From Arthrobacter sp. ES3-54 (GTDB lineage Bacteria; Actinomycetota; Actinomycetes; Actinomycetales; Micrococcaceae), in NCBI RefSeq assembly GCF_029504395.1, contig NZ_JAQFIF010000002.1, forward strand, positions 372,001 through 436,000: 64,000 nt of DNA, in the 5' to 3' direction. Positions 55,091 through 63,904 of the stretch are shown here, one piece after another. Every line of letters begins with the position of its first letter. The first letter of the stretch is position 1. The notes under the pieces are model-generated. The model did not search any database. It was given only the letters and a program-made list of their open reading frames with translations, and was not told where the DNA came from. Made by a program: the position numbers and the translations under genes.

Positions 55091-56161
55091 CTACGCCGGC
55101 AAGGCGCCCACGACGGTTTCCACCACTTCCTGGGTTCCCGCCGTTCCACCCAAGTCGGGTGCCCGGGGGCCAGTTGCCAGCGCTGACTCCACGGCGGCTT
55201 GGATGCTTTGTGCTGCATGGGTGCAAAGCTCATCTCCGCGGCGTTCGCCTAGCCATTCCAGCATCATCGCGGCCGACAGTATCATCGCCGTTGGATTTGC
55301 GATCCCCCTGCCCGCAATATCGGGCGCGCTACCGTGAGAGGGCTGGAACACGCCATGTGTAAGGCTGACATCGGCGGAAGGCGCGACGCCGAGACCGCCG
55401 ACGAGGCCGGCCGCAATCTCTGAAATGATGTCTCCGAAGATGTTTTCCGAGACGACCACGTCGTATCGTTCCGGATCGGTAACCATGTACATCGATCCCG
55501 CATCAATGTAAAACTTTGCACTTCCGATATCGTCGTTTTTCGCGGCGACCTCGTCGAACACTTTCTCCATCAGAACGTTGCTACGCAAGGCGTTGGACTT
55601 ATGCAGCAGTGTCACGTGCCCCGGCGTACCCCGCTTGCGCCGCTCCCGCGCCTGAGAAAACGCAACGTCGAAAAGCTTTTCACACGTGGCCCGGGTGATC
55701 GTCATACGATCACTCGCACGCTCATCACTGGGCTCATGCTTATCGGCCAATCCCGCGAACATCCCTTCGGAGGTTTCACGGATCACGAGCATGTCGATGT
55801 TCTTTGCTTTTACGGGGCCCTCGACTCCCGGAAACAGCCGAACCGGCCGAAGGCTTGAGAAGAGTCCGTAGTGAGCCCGCATTTCAACCTGGGCACCCAA
55901 TTCAAGACCCTCCGGTCCACGCACGTCGGGCAGCCCCATGGCACCGAACAGCACAGCGTCCGCCTTGCCGATCTCATCCATATCCGCAGCAGTGATCTTT
56001 CTTCCGGTACGGCGATATAAGTCTGCGCTGAAGTCATAAAACGTGTAATTGAGCTTGAGCCCGTACCGCGTTTCGCATTCCTTCAGTACGGACAGAGCGG
56101 CCTCGACGACTTCAGGTCCGATTCCGTCCCCGGGCATTACAGCAATTTCGTATTCAGTCAT
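55091..56161 (-). CDS. tartrate/isopropylmalate-type dehydrogenase
   Basis: 356 residues: MPGDGIGPEVVEAALSVL at the start, VIRETSEGMFAG, HKSNALR, and the metal-binding YIDAGSMYMVTDPERYDVVVSENIFGDIISEIAAGLVGGLGVAPSADV signature with three Asp. Belongs to the isocitrate/isopropylmalate/tartrate dehydrogenase group; Tyr and Lys of the active site are partly visible. The dehydrogenase oxidises a 2-hydroxy acid and often decarboxylates. Tartrate is favoured because leu genes are absent nearby. Upstream is an IclR-like operator (56251). Confidence 0.88.
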   Translation of the reverse strand: MTEYEIAVMPGDGIGPEVVEAALSVLKECETRYGLKLNYTFYDFSADLYRRTGRKITAADMDEIGKADAVLFGAMGLPDVRGPEGLELGAQVEMRAHYGLFSSLRPVRLFPGVEGPVKAKNIDMLVIRETSEGMFAGLADKHEPSDERASDRMTITRATCEKLFDVAFSQARERRKRGTPGHVTLLHKSNALRSNVLMEKVFDEVAAKNDDIGSAKFYIDAGSMYMVTDPERYDVVVSENIFGDIISEIAAGLVGGLGVAPSADVSLTHGVFQPSHGSAPDIAGRGIANPTAMILSAAMMLEWLGERRGDELCTHAAQSIQAAVESALATGPRAPDLGGTAGTQEVVETVVGALPA

Positions 56162-56250
56162 GGTTCTCCTGCCTTGTTGTTCATGAGCGCTTCCGCGCAG
56201 GGGGTTCGCCTCGGTCTCGAGACCTTCGCTCCCGCGAAGCTTCCCTAGGG

Positions 56251-56271
56251 CTTTCCCATCTGATGGGAAAG
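56251..56271. promoter_or_regulatory. IclR-type operator upstream of tartrate-type operon
   Basis: CTTTCCCATC-T-GATGGGAAAG is a perfect 10+1+10 palindrome, 90 bases before the start at 56161. Its core TTCCCA-n5-TGGGAA recurs at 61468 before the other operon of this region. Confidence 0.8.
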
Positions 56272-56490
56272 GATGTTTGGTAAGTGGGAAGACATTAGCA
56301 GGAGATGACTCAGCTCACAAGGGCTTGGAGAGAGTCCTTCTCGACGCGTACGTCAGCGGGGCAACATGGCGTGCGCAGTGGCGCGCCCGGGGTTACGGAG
56401 ACGGAGTGCGCGTCCCGGCGCGAAGGCGGGAAGAGGAAGGGGCCCTGCAAAGCGCACGCATCGGGACGGTGCGGGAGCCGGAGTCGGGGC

Positions 56491-56720
56491 TCAGGGAAGG
56501 TCGAACGTCTCCATGGCGTCGCCCAGGCGGGCGGCCACCGGGACGGTTTGCTCGCCGAAGTCGCCGCCGGGTGTGTCCATGAAGCGAGCCCGGGGGACGA
56601 TGAGGCAGACCGCCCCGACCAGTTCCGGCGCCGACCATCACGGGGGCACTGGCGGAACCCAGCCCGGGGAGCCTTGGCGTCAGCACATTGGGTTCGACAA
56701 GCAGGGCGCCTGGTGGCCGC
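56491..56720 (-). pseudogene. IclR regulator C-terminal relic
   Basis: LPGLGSASAPVMVGAG in one frame and LVGAVCLIVPRARFMDTPGGDFGEQTVPVAARLGDAMETFDLP plus a stop in another; together they match the end of the IclR ligand domain (compare GLGSVSAPVHVRDRLLASVCLAVP in the intact gene at 61706). The DNA-binding half is gone. Confidence 0.7.
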
Positions 56721-56754
56721 CGGGGTATGCGTACCTCCGGCGGCCGTCGTCAGT

Positions 56755-57690
56755 ACCCTGCCTGGATATCGATTTGGCCTTGCAACGGTGCTCCGGCGGA
56801 CCAACGCTTGACGTTTTCGCGCACGCGCGTGGATCAATGGCTGAACCATTTCTTCGGTGTCGGCTGAGTGCGGGGTGATCAGTCACCTTGGCTCGGTCCA
56901 GAGTGGATGCCCGTCGGTTAGGGGCTCTGGGTCTGTCACGTCCAGGGCGGCGCCGGCCAGTCTTTCCCCGGCCAGTGCTTGGAGGAGAGCTTCCGTATCG
57001 AGGAGTTTGCCCCGGGCAATATTTACCAGGATGCACGATGGCTCCAGCAAGGCCAGTTCCTGCGCCCCAATCATTTGTGCGGTGTCGCTGGTCAGGGCTG
57101 CGGCCAAGACGAGGACATCGGCGCTTGGCAGAACATCGGCCAGATCTGTGATGGTGACGGTCCGGTCCGCGCCCTCAGCAGTCTCGGCTTTGCGCCCCAC
57201 GACCGTTATCCGGGTGTTGAATACGCCGAAGAGGCGGACGGCCTCCTGGGCGGTTCCCCCCGCACCGATGATTACGATGGAGCGTCCTTCCAGCGTGGTG
57301 CCTTCTTGTATGCCCCAGCTTGTTGCGCGACTGCGCTCGGGCAAGTGCCGGAGCATGGCCAGAGTCAGGGCGAGGATGTGTTCGCCAACGGGGCGGGCGA
57401 ACGCTCACTTGGCACTCGTCCAGACCCTTTCGGAGTGGGCGCGGATGGGTTCAAGGAAGCGTTCGATGCCGGCCGAGGGCAGCTGTATCCAACCTATTGC
57501 GGGGTGTTCGGTCAGGAGGTGGTTGGGGTGGACGACGTCTGCATGGCGGTTGCCGACCAGCGCCGAGGTCTCGGCGGACAGGGAAATGAGCCTTTCTCCC
57601 CCGCCCCGACGGCTTCTTCGAGGCCGGGCGTTCGGGCGCCGAGCAGGGAAATCCCGGGTAACGCACGGTCTGGATTCGTGTCATTTTGAG
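56755..57690 (-). pseudogene. 2-hydroxyacid dehydrogenase, multiply frameshifted
   Basis: Pieces run in order: N-terminal LISLSAETSALVGNRHADVVHPNHLLTEHPAIGWIQLPSAGIERFLE (about 57440-57605), then MLRHLPERSRATSWGIQEGTTLEGRSIVIIGAGGTAQEAVRLFGV...LVNIARGKLLDTEALLQAL...DVTDPEPLTDGHPLWTEP (56883-57356), then ITPHSADTEEMV and NVKRWSAGAPLQGQIDIQAGY (56755-56880). All cofactor and catalytic motifs are recognisable but at least three frame breaks divide them. A second, dead hydroxyacid dehydrogenase of this cluster. Confidence 0.8.
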
Positions 57691-57800
57691 GCTCCGTTAC
57701 TGTCCCATTCCGGGTTGACGGACTTCCGGGCCGACGCCGTCGCCGGGAAGTACAGCAAGCGAGTAGTCGGTCACGGGCGTCCCTTCTGCTTGTAGCCCGA

Positions 57801-57834
57801 AAGGGTGCCGGCGCCGCTTGGCGCCGGCACCCTT
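57801..57834 (-). terminator. terminator after the 2HCT gene
   Basis: AAGGGTGCCGGCGCC-gctt-GGCGCCGGCACCCTT: 15 perfect pairs and a 4-base loop, 22 bases beyond the stop of the 2HCT gene. The minus-strand tail is TTTCGGG. Confidence 0.88.
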
Positions 57835-57856
57835 CCAAGCCGCAGTGGTGTTGGGT

Positions 57857-59230
57857 CTAGCCGAAGAACGGCACCAGGAGGGAGGTCACGAACAGGACCA
57901 GCGCCCCGCCGATCCGGTTGGTCAGGGCGGCGAACGGCATGAGGTGCATGCGGCCGGCGGCGCTGAGGACAGAAACGTCGCCGCTTCCGCCGGTGTCGGC
58001 CATGACCAAGCCGGGGGTGATGGAGGCTTCAACGAAGTTGAGCTTGACCAGCCAGCCCAGGATCCCCGAGGACAGCGTGGCGACGAGGACCGTGACGATT
58101 GTCAGGACGATGAACATCGGGTTGGACAGGGACTGCAGGACTTCCTCGATGGAAATGTAGGTGATGCTGACACCGACGAGCAGTGCCGGGATGAGAAAGG
58201 CACCGATCATGTCGCCCCACTCGGAGCTAGCGTCTTCGAGTTCCTTCGGGAAGAGGCCGAAAATCTTGATGGCGGCGGCGATGATGATGGTCCAGGCGTA
58301 GGGGTGGAGGCCGGGAATGAAGGCGGCGACCAGGTTGCCGACAATGAACAGGATGCCGGCGATGGCCAGGCCCTTGCCGAGGGACAGGAACGAGGCGACG
58401 TCCTTCTTCGGCGGTGACGTCAGGTCCCCGGCCTTGCCCTTGATGCGCATCAGCTCGCCGTTGCCGTTGAATCCGACGAAGGGCTGGATGCCGCGTTTGC
58501 CGATGCCGTTGTAGATGCCTGCGATCAGGATGCAGACGATGTTGGCCATGACGACGGCGGACATGAGGTCACCCATGAAGTCCGCGGAGCTGCCCCCGGT
58601 CCGGGCGGCATACATTTCCGACATCGGCAGCGCCCCGACGCCCAGGCCGCCGGCCATGATCGGCGCGGCGATGAACAGGATGCCTTCGATGAAGCCGAAG
58701 CCCGTGACGAGCCCGAGCAGCCCGACGATCGAGAAGGTGGCGATGAGGCAGCCGATGAGGGGGACGATGAACCTGGGGCCGGCCTTGAGCAGCAGGGCCC
58801 GGGGCATGCCCAGGATGCTGCCGGCGATGATGGTCACCACGAAGAAGTCGAGGAACCCGTAGCCCTTCACGAAGTTCTGCACCACGGCGATCAGGTTCTC
58901 AGGCATCACGCCCATAAAGATCAGGATGGACGGGACGAACGTGCAGAGGATGGTCGGCAGCCCGAAGTCCCGGAGCACCGGAACGGTGTTGCCGATCCAG
59001 ATAAAGAGCCCGCCCAGGATGATCGTCGCGGCAAAGCCGGCCAGCATCGAATCGGGGAGGTTGCCGGTGGCCGCCGCAATGAGCAGGACGGCCAGGAAGC
59101 TGACGTAGTAGAGGGCCGGGAAGTCCGCGAGGCGGCCGAGGTTCGGCTTGGGCGGGCTGACCCGCTCTTCCGTGGCAGCGGGAGTGGATATTTCTTCGTC
59201 GTTGGACAGGTTGGTCTGGGTTGCTGACAT
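57857..59230 (-). CDS. 2-hydroxycarboxylate (2HCT) transporter
   Basis: 457 residues, about eleven hydrophobic segments. The paired GGxx re-entrant motifs of the CitS/2HCT family are present: AARTGGSSADFMGDLMSA in the middle and MADTGGSGDVSVLSAA near the C-terminus. Such carriers take up citrate, malate, lactate, citramalate or similar with Na+ or H+. ATG 59230 follows GGGAGAC; the open frame continues upstream into antisense of the lyase gene and is rejected. Last gene of a minus-strand operon with a lyase and a CoA-transferase. Confidence 0.9.
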   Translation of the reverse strand: MSATQTNLSNDEEISTPAATEERVSPPKPNLGRLADFPALYYVSFLAVLLIAAATGNLPDSMLAGFAATIILGGLFIWIGNTVPVLRDFGLPTILCTFVPSILIFMGVMPENLIAVVQNFVKGYGFLDFFVVTIIAGSILGMPRALLLKAGPRFIVPLIGCLIATFSIVGLLGLVTGFGFIEGILFIAAPIMAGGLGVGALPMSEMYAARTGGSSADFMGDLMSAVVMANIVCILIAGIYNGIGKRGIQPFVGFNGNGELMRIKGKAGDLTSPPKKDVASFLSLGKGLAIAGILFIVGNLVAAFIPGLHPYAWTIIIAAAIKIFGLFPKELEDASSEWGDMIGAFLIPALLVGVSITYISIEEVLQSLSNPMFIVLTIVTVLVATLSSGILGWLVKLNFVEASITPGLVMADTGGSGDVSVLSAAGRMHLMPFAALTNRIGGALVLFVTSLLVPFFG

Positions 59231-59303
59231 CTTTGTCTCCCAAGGGGATAGGTGGCACGGCGCCGTGAGGCGCGGTCTGCCGAAAGGGTGGGTGTGCCTG
59301 TTC

Positions 59304-60179
59304 TTAGTGTGAAGCGGAAAAGCTAGAAAGGGCAGGGGCACGGGTGACGGACCCGCGGGCGTAGGCCACGGTTTCGGCGAGCTGTGCCTCGTCGATGCCG
59401 GTGTCGTGGCCCGCGGCGTGCAGGTGGCGGACGAGTTCCTCGGTGGCGAGGTTGCCCGCGGCTCCGGGGGCGAAGGGGCATCCGCCGTACCCGCCGAGTG
59501 CGCTGTCGAAACGGGTGATTCCGAGGCTGACGGCTGCGCTGACGGTAGCCAGCGCCTGGCCGTGCGCGTTGTGCAGGTGCAGCGAATAGTCCAGCTCCGG
59601 CTCGGCGTCCAGGACATATCCCACGGCGGCGATGGCCTGTTCGGTGGGCGTGGTGCCGAGGGTGTCGGCGAGCCCGATGGTGGTGATGCCCATGGCCTTG
59701 AAGGCCCGCACCACCCTGAGCAGGTGCTCCGGGGAAATCTCGCCTTCGAAGGGGCAGGTGAACGCGGTGGAAACGCCGGCGAAGAAGTCCATTCCGGGGA
59801 ACCGGGCGACCACCTCCCCGAGACCGGCCAGGGCTTCCTCGATGCTCTGCCCGGCGTTGGCGTTGCTGTGCGCCTGGCTGGCGGAGGTGACGACGGCAAT
59901 GTGCTCCGCCCCGGCGTCGACGGCCCGCTGGATCCCGCGGCCGTTGAGGGCCAGCGAAGTGTAAGCAACGTCCTTGCGGACGGGGAGCCCCGCGAAGATC
60001 GCTTCGGCGTCGGCCATTTGCGGGACCTTCTTCGGGTTGACGAAGGAGGCGACTTCGAGCCGCCGCACGCCGGCGGCGATCAGCCGGGCTGCGGTTTCGA
60101 GCTTTTCGGCCGTCGGGACGACGACATCAACGTCCTGCAGTCCGTCCCGGAGGAAAACATCAGTGATCTCAACCCGCAT
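59304..60179 (-). CDS. HMG-CoA-lyase-like enzyme
   Basis: 291 residues. DRE-TIM barrel: ITDVFLRDGLQD at the start, VASFVNPKKVPQMAD, STAFTCPFEGEISPE, LADTLGTTP, LHLHNAHGQALA (metal His-x-His) and YGGCPFAPGAAGNLATEEL with the catalytic Cys. Cleaves hydroxymethylglutaryl-CoA or a related 3-hydroxy-3-methylacyl-CoA such as citramalyl-CoA. Begins at the base after the CoA-transferase stop, so the two act together. Confidence 0.9.
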   Translation of the reverse strand: MRVEITDVFLRDGLQDVDVVVPTAEKLETAARLIAAGVRRLEVASFVNPKKVPQMADAEAIFAGLPVRKDVAYTSLALNGRGIQRAVDAGAEHIAVVTSASQAHSNANAGQSIEEALAGLGEVVARFPGMDFFAGVSTAFTCPFEGEISPEHLLRVVRAFKAMGITTIGLADTLGTTPTEQAIAAVGYVLDAEPELDYSLHLHNAHGQALATVSAAVSLGITRFDSALGGYGGCPFAPGAAGNLATEELVRHLHAAGHDTGIDEAQLAETVAYARGSVTRAPALSSFSASH

Positions 60180-61436
60180 TTAGACCACACCCTGCGGGAC
60201 GAGTTTGCGGTCCAGCGGAAGTGCCTCGGCGAGCTGTGCCGGGGTGAGGCCGGCGAGGTCGCGAAGGACTTCCTCAGTGTGCTCCCCCAACTCAGGCCCG
60301 AGCCACCGGACGGAGCCTTCGTGGCCGGGGATCTTTGGAACGACGCCGGGGAAACGGACGGCTTCCGGGTCACCGTCGATGACCACCTGGTGGGTCTGGA
60401 TCATGTCCCGGGCGATGTAGTGGCGGTCCTCTGCGATGCTGGGCGCATCGTAGACGGGCCCGGCGGGGACGCCGGCCAAGTCCAGTTCCTCCAGTACTTC
60501 TGCCAGGGTGCGTTCTTCGGTCCAGTCCGAGATGGCCGTGTTGAGTTCTTCTTCGCGCAGGCCGCGGGCTTCGGTGGCCAGGAGTGTTTCGTCCGCGGCG
60601 AGGTCGTCGCGGCCGATCGCCTGCATGAGGCGGACGAACACGGAGTTGGAGTTACCGCCGATGACGACTTCCAGCCCGTCCTTGCAGTTGTATGAGCCGG
60701 TGGGCACTACTCCGGGCAGGCGGCCGCCGGTACGGGTGCGGATCATGCCGTAAGCGTCATAGTCCGGAACGAGGGACTCGAGCAGGCTAAAGATGCCTTC
60801 GTAGAGGGCAACGTCAACGACCTGGGGTCCGGTCTGCTGGATGCCCTTGGCTTTCTGCAGCATCAGCATCAGGGCGCCGATGGTGCCGTAGAGGCCGGCC
60901 ACTGTGTCGCCCATGCTGGCGGCGGCACGGCCGGCCGGGCGGTCCGGTTCCCCGGTGATGTAGCGAAGTCCGGCGAAGGACTCGGCGGAGCTGCCAAATC
61001 CTGCGCGGTCTTTGTACGGGCCGGTCTGGCCGTAGCCGGAGATCCTGACCACGATGACCTCGGGGTTGAGTTCGGTGAGGACCTCCGGGCCCAGTCCCCA
61101 TTTTTCCAGGGTGCCGGGGCGGAAGTTCTCAATCACCACATCGCACTTGGCGGCGATTTTGCGGACGGTTTCCTGGCCCTCGGGCGTGCGAAGGTCCAGG
61201 ATGACGGATTTCTTGTTCCGGCCAATGGTCCGGAAGAGCATGGACGTATTTCCGCGGGTCTTACGCCAGTCACGCAGCTCGTCGCCGCCCCCGGGGCGTT
61301 CAATTTTGATGACTTCAGCGCCGAAGTCGCCGAAAATGCGTGCGGCGAAGGGGGCCGCAATGAAGTTACCAAGCTCCAACACCCGGATGCCCTCCAAGGG
61401 GAGGGAGTTTGAAGCTGCATCAGTCTTATCGGTCAC
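60180..61436 (-). CDS. family III (CaiB/BaiF) CoA-transferase
   Basis: 418 residues. N-terminal GIRVLELGNFIAAPFAARIFGDFGAEVIKIERPGGGDELRDW, then NFRPGTLEKWGL, ISGYGQTGPYKDRAGF, the catalytic Asp in MGDTVAGLYGTIGAL, and RLPGVVPTGSYNCKDG. Moves CoA from a donor to an organic acid. With the lyase next to it and the 2HCT carrier, a route acid import, CoA activation, cleavage is implied. An IclR-type site (61468) lies just before its start. Confidence 0.92.
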   Translation of the reverse strand: MTDKTDAASNSLPLEGIRVLELGNFIAAPFAARIFGDFGAEVIKIERPGGGDELRDWRKTRGNTSMLFRTIGRNKKSVILDLRTPEGQETVRKIAAKCDVVIENFRPGTLEKWGLGPEVLTELNPEVIVVRISGYGQTGPYKDRAGFGSSAESFAGLRYITGEPDRPAGRAAASMGDTVAGLYGTIGALMLMLQKAKGIQQTGPQVVDVALYEGIFSLLESLVPDYDAYGMIRTRTGGRLPGVVPTGSYNCKDGLEVVIGGNSNSVFVRLMQAIGRDDLAADETLLATEARGLREEELNTAISDWTEERTLAEVLEELDLAGVPAGPVYDAPSIAEDRHYIARDMIQTHQVVIDGDPEAVRFPGVVPKIPGHEGSVRWLGPELGEHTEEVLRDLAGLTPAQLAEALPLDRKLVPQGVV

Positions 61437-61467
61437 GGCTGTGGTTTCCCTTGATTGAAAGTCGACC

Positions 61468-61484
61468 TTCCCACTGTGTGGGAC
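61468..61484. promoter_or_regulatory. IclR-type operator before CoA-transferase operon
   Basis: TTCCCA-CTGTG-TGGGAC has the same arms and 5-base spacing as TTCCCA-TCTGA-TGGGAA at 56251. It stands 32 bases before the CoA-transferase ATG. Confidence 0.78.
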
Positions 61485-61705
61485 TCATCGGTCACGAGGC
61501 GGAAATACACTAGCAAGTGATGCGCAACACAACAAGGGGGCAGCCGGATTTTTCTGGCAGAGGCCATTTGGCACTCTGGTTGGCCTACTGAAGGCCCTGG
61601 TGCAGGCCGCACGGCCGCACGCTGCCGTGGCGGATGGTCGTGCCATTCAACCGGGACCGAAATGTCCGCCGGGAAAGGGGTGCAGCTAAGTACCCCGGGC
61701 CGATC

Positions 61706-62365
61706 CTAGGCGTTGGGGATGAGCTCGAGGTCGGCAGCGATTTGCTGGGCTGCGGCTGCTACAGCAGCGCCGAAATCCCGGCCCGGCGAAACGGAAACCC
61801 TTGACAGCGGCACCGCTAGACAAACGCTTGCCAGCAGGCGGTCCCGAACATGGACCGGGGCACTGACGGAGCCGAGGCCTGGCGTGCGTACTCCCGCGGA
61901 TTCGACCCAGCCATGCTCGTCAAGGCTGGCCAACGCCTCAGGATCCCCAGCCAACAACCGGCCGCTGGATCCCTCAGGGAGCGGGAGCCGGGAACCCGGT
62001 GGCAGCGAGGCCTTCAGTTCGTGGTCGCTGTCGATACTCAGGAGACATATGCGTTCGTCCCCGCGTCGTACCCAAAGCTGCACAGTTTCCCCTGTTGCCT
62101 TCTTGAGTTCGGTCAACCTCGGAAGGGCAGACTGTTCCACGGCGCTGCGCACAAATCGATGGCCCAGCCGGAACTCCCCGGCATCAGTGCGGCGGAGGAA
62201 CCCGTATTCGACCATGGAGAGGGCGAGTCGGTGGGCTGTCGAGACTGAAAGCCCCGATCTTCTCGCCAGCTCACTTGCGGAAACTGCCGCGCCATCAACC
62301 GCATCAAGAATTGACGCTGCCCGCGCGAGCGTTCGATTGCTGGCCAATGCATCCGGGGAACTCAT
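61706..62365 (-). CDS. IclR-family regulator
   Basis: 219 residues. Helix-turn-helix: RAASILDAVDGAAVSASELARRSGLSVSTAHRLALSMVEYGFLRR. Effector domain: VRRGDERICLLSIDSDHELKASLPPGSRLPLPEGSSGRLLAG and the terminal GLGSVSAPVHVRDRLLASVCLAVPLSRVS. In the same direction as and upstream of the CoA-transferase operon; the best candidate to bind the shared TTCCCA-n5-TGGGA sites. ATG 62365; ribosome site weak. Confidence 0.88.
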   Translation of the reverse strand: MSSPDALASNRTLARAASILDAVDGAAVSASELARRSGLSVSTAHRLALSMVEYGFLRRTDAGEFRLGHRFVRSAVEQSALPRLTELKKATGETVQLWVRRGDERICLLSIDSDHELKASLPPGSRLPLPEGSSGRLLAGDPEALASLDEHGWVESAGVRTPGLGSVSAPVHVRDRLLASVCLAVPLSRVSVSPGRDFGAAVAAAAQQIAADLELIPNA

Positions 62366-62837
62366 GGTGCAAGCCTAGTCGCCGGATAGGCCCGGGGTGC
62401 CCGGGGCGCGTGGATTCCTGGGAAGGATTTCTTATACAGTGACAAACTACGTCCGTGGTGGGTCACAATTCCTAAGCACCAAGGGCAGCCCGTGACAGAA
62501 TCTCCATTGTTCGCAGTGCACACAGCCCTCCCCAATCCAGAGACCTGGGTTGCACCTGTCCCCGTATCCCTTCTTCAGTTCCTTCACCAAGGGCTCGGCG
62601 GCGCGGCAGGATTCTTAGTTCGAAGTCCAGGGGCTCGACCAGCTGTGCCTTCTCGATGGCCGGGTTGGTGGCCCGGCGGCTGTCTTCCCTGACGAGGTAG
62701 CCGATGGCTATGACAATAACTGAACAAGTCACAGGTCGGCTCAGTAGCGACTGGCCGGCCCGCCTTTTGCTGAAGCAAGTGCCCCAGACCAAATCGAGCG
62801 TAGGACGGCGGGACGAAGGTCAATCCTCCAGAACGCG
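62366..62837 (-). other. degenerate region, transporter-like relic
   Basis: Minus frame at about 62640-62740 reads VTCSVIVIAIGYLVREDSRRATNPAIEKAQLVEP, a membrane helix followed by a charged tail, and WVKELKKGYGDRCNPGLWIGEGCVHCEQWRFCHGLPLVLRNC in another frame. These could be the C-terminus of a permease, but I cannot name it. Confidence 0.4.
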
Positions 62838-63215
62838 TTACTGGAAGTTCCGAAATCGCACCTTGCCGGTACCTGCCGCGAACAGCGCCGGTCGAAGACT
62901 AAGGGGTTCATCAGCAGTGTTTGTGTTGTATCCGGCGACGTCGAAACGCAGACCGTGCCTAGTCTATTCAATTCCGTCAGAGCTGTAGTACTGCGTCACG
63001 ATGCGCCCGTCGTTAACGATGCGGAGGTGCAGTACATCAGTGGACGGTGCTGGCTCGCGCCAGTATGGAATATCCCGGCCGGCCCGGTAGCTTGTCATGC
63101 GGTCACCGTCGTGGCCCATGCCGCAGAACAGGCGGTAACTGTAGTAAAGCAACAACCCGCCTTGCGCGCCGTCCAGAAGCTCTACTTCGCCACTTATCTC
63201 GTATCGCCTGGGACG
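62838..63215 (-). pseudogene. GH43-type glycosidase C-terminal domain, nonsense mutation
   Basis: Minus frame YEISGEVELLDGAQGGLLLYYSYRLFCGMGHDGDRMTSYRAG...LHLRIVNDGRIVTQYYSSDGIE, then TAG where the family has Trp, then TRHGLRFDVAGYNTNTADEPLSLRPALFAAGTGKVRFRNFQ and a stop at 62838. This is the beta-sandwich that follows the catalytic propeller in many GH43 enzymes. The N-terminal catalytic part ends at R1 copy G, so the gene was cut there, and the TGG-to-TAG change followed or preceded. Confidence 0.7.
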
Positions 63216-63239
63216 ATCATGGGAACTTGATCCCCAAGC

Positions 63240-63556
63240 CACGGCAGGTCATGCAGTTCCAAGCGCTCCCGGCCATGAAGTTGTAAGCAGCAACACCGCT
63301 GTCCAAGCCAAGAAGGAGCCGCCAGACCAGCCGCCACCAACAAAAATGGGCCCCGTAGGGGCCCATAAAAGGAGATTTGTACACACTCAGAGGCGCTCAA
63401 GCCCCTGAACAGGGAAAACACGTGCCCGAGGTGGGACTCGAACTGCATTCCAGCCCTTGCAAACACTGGACTCCCCCGGAAACATGCGGAATCCGGCCCG
63501 ATCCGATCCCGGTACGACCCGATCCGAAGCCCAAAGTGTGGACAATGTACACACCC
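63240..63556 (+). repeat. R1 repeat copy G (tail only)
   Basis: Starts after the resolvase part; carries the shared TCATGCAGTTCC stretch, the hairpin ATGGGCCCC/GGGGCCCAT (about 63346-63366) with TTTTTG on the minus strand, the tRNA 3' end on minus (63423-63443) and the dyad GTGTGGAC-AAT-GTACACAC (63536-63554). Confidence 0.82.
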
Positions 63557-63690
63557 CCAAATTTGCCAGCTTAAGGCATACAGCTATCAGCCGCACTTAC
63601 GTCGCCGAGGTAAGGCTCTTCTGATTCATACTTCAAGTGCCCTACGGAATGGAATTATCCGGTCTCACCATAGCTGTCAGTCCTGACGTG

Positions 63691-63753
63691 GGAACTGACA
63701 CGTTGGATGAGAAGCAAAACGTGCCTGGCTGTCTCATCGAAGGTGTCAGTTCC
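63691..63753. other. nested hairpin, 63 bases
   Basis: Outer arms GGAACTGACAC (63691-63701) and GTGTCAGTTCC (63743-63753), and within them GATGAGA and TCTCATC, then AGC and GCT, around a loop AAAACGTGCCTG. It lies 150 bases before the FAD oxidoreductase start. No T-run and no gene inside. It may be a structured leader, an element end or an operator array. The rest of 63557-63904 has no supported gene. Confidence 0.6.
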
Positions 63754-63904
63754 GTATTGATGCCGCTGACCGAACTGAAGTCCTCGCAACGCGCCACTCC
63801 GGTCGGCGCTCAGCCGCTTCGTATGATGCACAATTCCCGCAACCTTCAAACTCTTGTGACTTCCTCCGAACGTGTGGGAATCTGCTTGGAGTAGAGAGAG
63901 GTCC

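Noticed and set aside
59231..59968. N-terminal extension of the 2HCT transporter frame to 59968
   Set aside because: The extra sequence is Pro/Ser/Arg-rich out-of-frame reading of the lyase gene; ATG 59230 has a good ribosome site and gives the family length.
59406..60695. 429-codon open frame on the plus strand
   Set aside because: Antisense to the HMG-CoA-lyase-like and CoA-transferase genes, whose motifs are unmistakable on the minus strand.
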